Shown here: positions 60,901 through 64,000 of the stretch, one piece after another
How positions within the stretch are numbered: position 1 is the stretch's first letter
Layout: every line of letters begins with the position of its first letter
Assembly: GCA_024234995.1 (NCBI GenBank)
Contig: JACKNF010000007.1
Coordinates: 1-64,000 of the forward strand
Direction: 5' to 3'
Origin: Gammaproteobacteria bacterium
GTDB lineage: Bacteria; Pseudomonadota; Gammaproteobacteria; Competibacterales; Competibacteraceae
Length of the DNA stretch: 64,000 nt
Notes under the pieces: model-generated
Told to the model about the DNA's origin: nothing
Databases searched by the model: none
What the model saw: only the letters and a program-made list of their open reading frames with translations
Made by a program: the position numbers and the translations under genes

Positions 60901-61286
60901 CGGAAGCCTTGAGTCGGATCCTCAGGATCGAATAACGCACCCGATGCCAGCGTCGGCGCCAGATCCAGTTGAATACTGGTAGCGAACAACCGTCCATCCT
61001 GCTTGGCAATCGCCGTCAGCGTGCGTGTGTAAGGCAAACCCGGATTAATTCCAACACCAGCCAGATTGACCGGAACACGAGTGCTGGTAACTGATTCGCC
61101 CGTAACTGTGTCATTCACATAAAGTTCGACGGTAATGAGCGGCCGGCCGGTAAAGCCGCCACTGCCACCACCCGGATTGGTAAACCCTTGGGCAAGGACT
61201 TCACTCATCCCCCCGCCAACCATTAACAGGATGGTCAGCAAAAACCATTCAGTTAAATTTCTTAGCCTGCTTATCAGTAGTTGCAT
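57978..61286 (-). CDS. Large secreted protein with tandem putative Ig (He_PIG) repeats
   Basis: 1102 residues. Signal peptide (about 1-33, EVLAQ). The N-terminal half (about 40-640) has several beta-sandwich-like regions with bacterial Ig-type phrases (TVELYVNDTVTGESVTSTRV; FNCEFELDVGTAVCEG). From about 640 to the end come five tandem He_PIG-type domains of roughly 85-95 residues. Their common pattern is 'G.PYs..l.AtGG.PPYtf.l..GsLPpGl.L..nGt.sGtPt..G.y.f'. No sortase or membrane anchor is seen. It directly follows pilQ on the same strand (140-base gap with a repeat) and is closed by a terminator. Likely surface-exposed adhesive or pilus-associated protein, by context only. Confidence 0.85.
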   Translation of the reverse strand: MQLLISRLRNLTEWFLLTILLMVGGGMSEVLAQGFTNPGGGSGGFTGRPLITVELYVNDTVTGESVTSTRVPVNLAGVGINPGLPYTRTLTAIAKQDGRLFATSIQLDLAPTLASGALFDPEDPTQGFRSLPLEDTSGIATAFFLASSTPGIVTITASAQDPNTGQRVSASIQIEVYNEVRPPAAVTFTGPYVNAVLAGQSRFGDPLIQDGSYSRVISVVVNDINGNPTNPNTQVNFYLIDGPLTGYPSNPGSFFVAGSNGEPFEGQFWFSAYNPNGNFVSKGVRPYDRLVLDGRQTEQDPLPNNYFHTGVWVVERVVNQTALTILPPPQGRAFNANGADNGSTVPYIVGRAQNAAVLSPAFTNLDGVASTTLTYPVWRIGQTAVVVACVANTDVCGILNMCDRNGANCGSVYLGVTNGSDRELTASALTLGPNRSTDVRLCLRDVNFTPLPATEIRYNIGSTGPATVTIDGVAGNEGTVLTGGDGCALVDITSSGQPLGGLEIEIDFTADYVTAPVKITIKAPGPGKMDGFFNCEFELDVGTAVCEGVLRLTDDELTPIAGELIVLGDGFKAGGPFTLTFDPAEGVFGKTNEEGLVNVNLELGGPGEYEFPFKTAADGSASYTLTVNVPTPGALSIEAVGLDAGQLGRPYSAVLQAIGGVPPYAFSLLSGSLPPGLGLSANGTISGTPTQIGSFSFVAQVRDSQDLLGFGAFTIVIGNQTPLTLALAPATGAVGVPYSGLVSATGGTPPYTFALVAGTLPNGLTLSANGTLSGTPTKVGAFAVSIRGTDSSGVTGTLNSTITIASASPVVVDVAPLTATLGQPYSAVVSATGGTPPYTFTTIAGSLPPGVTLAANGTLSGTPTAAGAYTATFQATDQSGSKGVVTKTITVSTVAAPTIGGTLTATASVGVPYSSLLTATGGVPPYTWSLVPPSSLPLGLTATVPDTATDNTWLLSGTPTTSGVYSFTVQLTDSAGGTAFITQTITVGVGGILQINTASPLPNATEGTAYTTTLTASCSGVCGTTFTWTVEPGGGTLPPGITLGACAAVAAPAGLSCTLAGTMPLGTITANTTYTFIIRLTDNAVTPNVILKTFQLTVINAP

Positions 61287-61381
61287 GGCTTAACTCCCCA
61301 AAACACACATTCATCGTTTATTGGAAAATCTGGATATCCGGCATTACTACTGCCCCTGCCTCACTCCCTACTCAACAAAAA

Positions 61382-61417
61382 CTCCTTCCCCCTGGCGGAG
61401 GAAGGCTGGAGGGAGCG
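61382..61417. repeat. Short palindromic repeat, family B
   Basis: CTCCTTCCCCCTGGCGGAGG followed by AAGGCTGGAGGGAGCG is closely similar to the element inside nasA (33291-33331). It lies in the gap between pilQ and the Ig-repeat gene. Confidence 0.6.
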
Positions 61418-61426
61418 GCCACGCGA

Positions 61427-63673
61427 CTATTCCACTTTCCCCTCTTTCAAAATCTGCGGCGTGACGAAGATTAAGAGTTCACGCTTAGTAGCCGTTTTAG
61501 ATGTAGTCCTGAATAAATAACCCAGCAACGGCACATCACCAAGCAATGGCACCTTCGTGGCATTATCTCCTTTGCTTTGCTCGAAGACCCCACCCAATAC
61601 GACTGTTTCTCCATTATTTACCAGCACCTGAGTCTCGACTTCACGCTTGTCAATGCTGACCTGTGGCCCTGTCGCTGTCGCTACGATAGCGCCGGGATCA
61701 TCCTTGGAGACCTTGAGATCCATACGAATCCGGTCATCCGGTGTAATCTGTGGAGTTACCTCCAGCTTCAGGAAGGCATCCTTAAACTCAACATTAGTAC
61801 CTGATTGACTAACGGTGGAGTATGGGATTTGCCGACCCTGTAAAACAACGGCCTTCTTTAGATCAGCAGTCACCACTCGCGGATTTGAAACGATCTCAGC
61901 ATTACCTTCAACTTGCTGTGCCGAAAGCTCCAAATCGACCAGATAATCCGCCCCCAAAATCGCAAAAGCGATGCTCGGACCTCCGACTGGCAGGTTGACT
62001 CCAAGCCGATCAGGTAACGGCGGCACAGCAACAGGGAAAGGCTGCCCTGTACTGGTCAGATTAGCCACAGCACTATCGATAATAGCACCGGTTGAATTTA
62101 CATTGCCGCTCACGGTATTTACTCGACCATCACCAGTTGCACTGACGCCTGACACACCAAATCGTGCACCTAGATCTCGACTAAAATCATTGCTGGCGAT
62201 CACTACTCGCGAATCGATCATGACCTGTTTGGCTGGCTTATCAAGCTGTGCCACCAAATCCCGAATCTCGGCCATTTTGTCGGGTATGTCTTTGACGATC
62301 AACGTATTGGTTCGCTCATCAGTCTCGACTGTGCCACGTACGGACAGTATGCTGCCCTTATCCTTATCCTGACTTTTAAGCAGTTTCGCCATTTCCGCTG
62401 CCTTGGCGTAATTGACCTGAATCAGCTCAGTACGCAGCGGAATCAATTCTTCCACCGTCTTGCGCGACTCTAGATCCAGCTTCTCGCGCGCCGCGATTTC
62501 CTCGGTTGGCGCAATAAAGATCACATTGCCATTCTGACGCATGGCCAAACCCTTGGTACGCATAATGATATCCAATGCTTGATCCCAGGGCACATTCTGC
62601 AAGCGCAGCGTCAAATTACCTTTTACTGAATCACTAACCACAATATTCAAGCCCGTGAAATCCGCCAGGATCTGCAAGATTGCCCGGACCTCGATATCTT
62701 GGAAATTGAGCGATAGCAAATCACCCTTGTATTTCTTCTTGGATGGATCAAGCGCTGCTTCACGCTCATCCTCTTCGGTGGAGCGTTGCGGCGGGCGCAC
62801 TTCGATCACATATAGATCATCCGCCTGATAAGCCAGATACTCGAAAGGTGGAATCGGCTGGATGCTTAATCGCGCATTATCACCCCGGTTGAGTGCTTCA
62901 ATTGTAGTCACTGGTGTAGCAAAATCAGTCACATCCAACCGTCGTTGCTGATCGCGCGGCAGTTTTGCATTCTGGAAATCCGCCACGATCTGATTACCTT
63001 CCTGACGCACATCCACTGCCGTGCTGGCGCTCGATAACTTGATTGTAATGATCCCTTGTCCGGCTGGCCCACGCTTGAAACCCACATCACTCACACTACG
63101 GGGTGCTAAGGACACCGGCGCTTCACTACGCTTCGGCGCGGAGGCCGCCACCGATCCAGCAGGGGTCGGCACCGGTGTTTTCCGCGTTGACGTTCCAGCC
63201 CCTTCCAGGGTCAGAATTACCGCATCCCCTCGCACTTCCATCTTATAAGGCACCAACCGGCTCAGATTCAGTGAGGCTCGGGTCCGATCTGCCCCTTCCA
63301 GGACACTAATTTTCTCTGCTACCCCAACATTGATTGGCTGCTGGCGTGTCGCCAAGCCATTGCGAGTATCCAAAAAATCCAGCACGATGCGCGCCGGCTC
63401 ATTAATCGTGAAACTACTCGGCGGTGCATCGATCCGCTCCGATAGCCGGAAACGGAGTTGCAACCGATTGCCTGCTAATGGACTGATATCCACCGCCTGC
63501 AAAATTGGCTGCCGCCCGGCATCTGGTGGCGCCGCCCAAGCATTGGTCCAGCCACCGATTAACAGCGACAGCACCAATCCAAAAACCCAGATTAACGCTA
63601 CCCACCCTGGCGGTAACCTCCCCTCAACCAACTGCTGGCCGCCTTGGCCTTGGCTCATGGACCTGCTTATCAT
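61427..63673 (-). CDS. pilQ: Type IV pilus secretin
   Basis: 748 residues. A hydrophobic signal-like segment (about 25-48) is followed by two AMIN domains (about 55-135 and 190-285) that bind peptidoglycan. Then come the STN/N0 domain (LSLNFQDIEVRAILQILADF, about 320-380), the N1 domain and the secretin core (about 530-745), with VEGNAEIVSNPRVVTADLKK and the C-terminal GDVPLLGYLFRTTSKTATKR motif. It forms the outer-membrane pore for pili. GGGGGG before ATATC-ATG is the ribosome site. It is 16 bases after pilP; the usual aroK does not follow. Confidence 0.96.
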   Translation of the reverse strand: MISRSMSQGQGGQQLVEGRLPPGWVALIWVFGLVLSLLIGGWTNAWAAPPDAGRQPILQAVDISPLAGNRLQLRFRLSERIDAPPSSFTINEPARIVLDFLDTRNGLATRQQPINVGVAEKISVLEGADRTRASLNLSRLVPYKMEVRGDAVILTLEGAGTSTRKTPVPTPAGSVAASAPKRSEAPVSLAPRSVSDVGFKRGPAGQGIITIKLSSASTAVDVRQEGNQIVADFQNAKLPRDQQRRLDVTDFATPVTTIEALNRGDNARLSIQPIPPFEYLAYQADDLYVIEVRPPQRSTEEDEREAALDPSKKKYKGDLLSLNFQDIEVRAILQILADFTGLNIVVSDSVKGNLTLRLQNVPWDQALDIIMRTKGLAMRQNGNVIFIAPTEEIAAREKLDLESRKTVEELIPLRTELIQVNYAKAAEMAKLLKSQDKDKGSILSVRGTVETDERTNTLIVKDIPDKMAEIRDLVAQLDKPAKQVMIDSRVVIASNDFSRDLGARFGVSGVSATGDGRVNTVSGNVNSTGAIIDSAVANLTSTGQPFPVAVPPLPDRLGVNLPVGGPSIAFAILGADYLVDLELSAQQVEGNAEIVSNPRVVTADLKKAVVLQGRQIPYSTVSQSGTNVEFKDAFLKLEVTPQITPDDRIRMDLKVSKDDPGAIVATATGPQVSIDKREVETQVLVNNGETVVLGGVFEQSKGDNATKVPLLGDVPLLGYLFRTTSKTATKRELLIFVTPQILKEGKVE

Positions 63674-63689
63674 GATATTCCCCCCTCAA

Positions 63690-64000
63690 TCATTGGGTCA
63701 GCGACAGAAACGATTCCCGCTCCTGCCAGCGCCCGGGACCATCCGGAACGATCTCCTTCAGATCGACTCGCTGCTCGCTGATATTGATGATTTTGCCGTG
63801 ATTGGTACCCAGGTAATTGTTTTTCTGTACCCGATGCACCACATTGTCAGGTGCCAAAACCAGCGCCCACAATTCATCGGTGCCGCCCATTCGCACCGTC
63901 CCCATCATCTTGAGTGAACCCAGCGAATACTTCTCTAGCTCCTCCCGCACCCGATTTGGGTCTGGCCGAACCCCCGTGTAGCTGCCATCCGGTGCCACAG
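63690..64000 (-). CDS. pilP: Type IV pilus assembly lipoprotein PilP, C-terminal part (cut by window edge)
   Basis: About 103 residues are visible. They form the PilP beta domain: VREELEKYSLGSLKMMGTVR, then WALVLAPDNVVHRVQKNNYL and GTNHGKIINI, characteristic of PilP. It links the inner-membrane PilMNO complex to PilQ. The N-terminal lipobox lies beyond the right edge; the frame is open to position 64000. Confidence 0.93.
   Translation of the reverse strand, partial: VAPDGSYTGVRPDPNRVREELEKYSLGSLKMMGTVRMGGTDELWALVLAPDNVVHRVQKNNYLGTNHGKIINISEQRVDLKEIVPDGPGRWQERESFLSLTQ

Overview
The window looks like chromosome of a heterotrophic gammaproteobacterium. The pointers are CysB, OxyR, NarXL, PilPQ, cytochrome c4 and Feo-type genes. 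A glycogen phosphorylase and a polyhydroxyalkanoate (PHA) granule-type protein together suggest a storage-polymer accumulating lineage such as Candidatus Competibacter. That placement is inference only; no rRNA is present. There is no phage, CRISPR array, integrase or intact transposon. LAYOUT. 1-5.3 kb: the start of lnt (reverse), then a sigma-54 response regulator, a textbook -24/-12 promoter with two matching dyads upstream, a chemoreceptor with a C-terminal zinc-binding CZB domain, and a 97-residue protein that repeats the regulator's DNA-binding domain almost exactly. 5.3-9.7 kb: a SagB-like double nitroreductase, a REC-PAS-PAS-GGDEF-EAL protein and a 53-residue membrane microprotein coupled to it. 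9.8-13 kb: a Fur-box-preceded iron operon (ferritin-like protein, feoA, feoB, Cys-rich FeoB-associated protein). 13.1-18.8 kb (reverse): sulfate uptake operon sbp-[methylmalonyl-CoA decarboxylase-like]-cysT-cysW-cysA-cysB. 19-24.7 kb: a decayed glycerophosphodiesterase next to a PhoX-type protein, an FNR-like regulator with an altered cysteine pattern, a PHA-system protein, a GT-B glycosyltransferase and an unknown protein. 24.8-27.4 kb: glycogen phosphorylase. 27.5-39.7 kb: a nitrate block: narX-narL-mobB, then nirB-nirD-nasA (reverse) diverging from a nitrate transporter and a PP2C-phosphatase/protein-kinase fusion. Both divergent sides have candidate sigma-54 promoters, as expected for nitrogen-controlled nitrate assimilation. 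39.9-46.5 kb: small and unknown genes, a divergent methyltransferase/AraC pair, oxyR, a remnant of a Fis-type helix-turn-helix (HTH) regulator and cytochrome c4. 46.9-50.2 kb: two coiled-coil lipoproteins, a secreted TPR protein and a TPR-trypsin-like protease that is its paralogue. 50.2-54.4 kb: tRNA-Thr, the AmmeMemoRadiSam trio, a pair of arsenosugar-type glycosyltransferases and tRNA-Ala. 54.5-57.9 kb: MASE1-PAS-GGDEF cyclase, N-formylglutamate amidohydrolase-like protein and GFA-family protein. 58-64 kb (reverse): pilP-pilQ followed by a 1102-residue secreted protein with Ig-like repeats. HOW IT FITS. The nitrate genes form one physiological unit: transporter, molybdenum-dependent nitrate reductase, nitrite reductase, a molybdopterin-guanine-dinucleotide (MGD) cofactor protein, a nitrate/nitrite sensor pair and a kinase/phosphatase. 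The first 5 kb form a self-contained circuit in which the regulator probably drives a chemoreceptor and a free copy of its own DNA-binding domain. The least understood loci are that circuit, the lipoprotein/TPR/protease cluster and the Ig-repeat protein behind pilQ. Two short palindromic repeat families recur; one copy has been absorbed in frame into the N-terminus of nasA.
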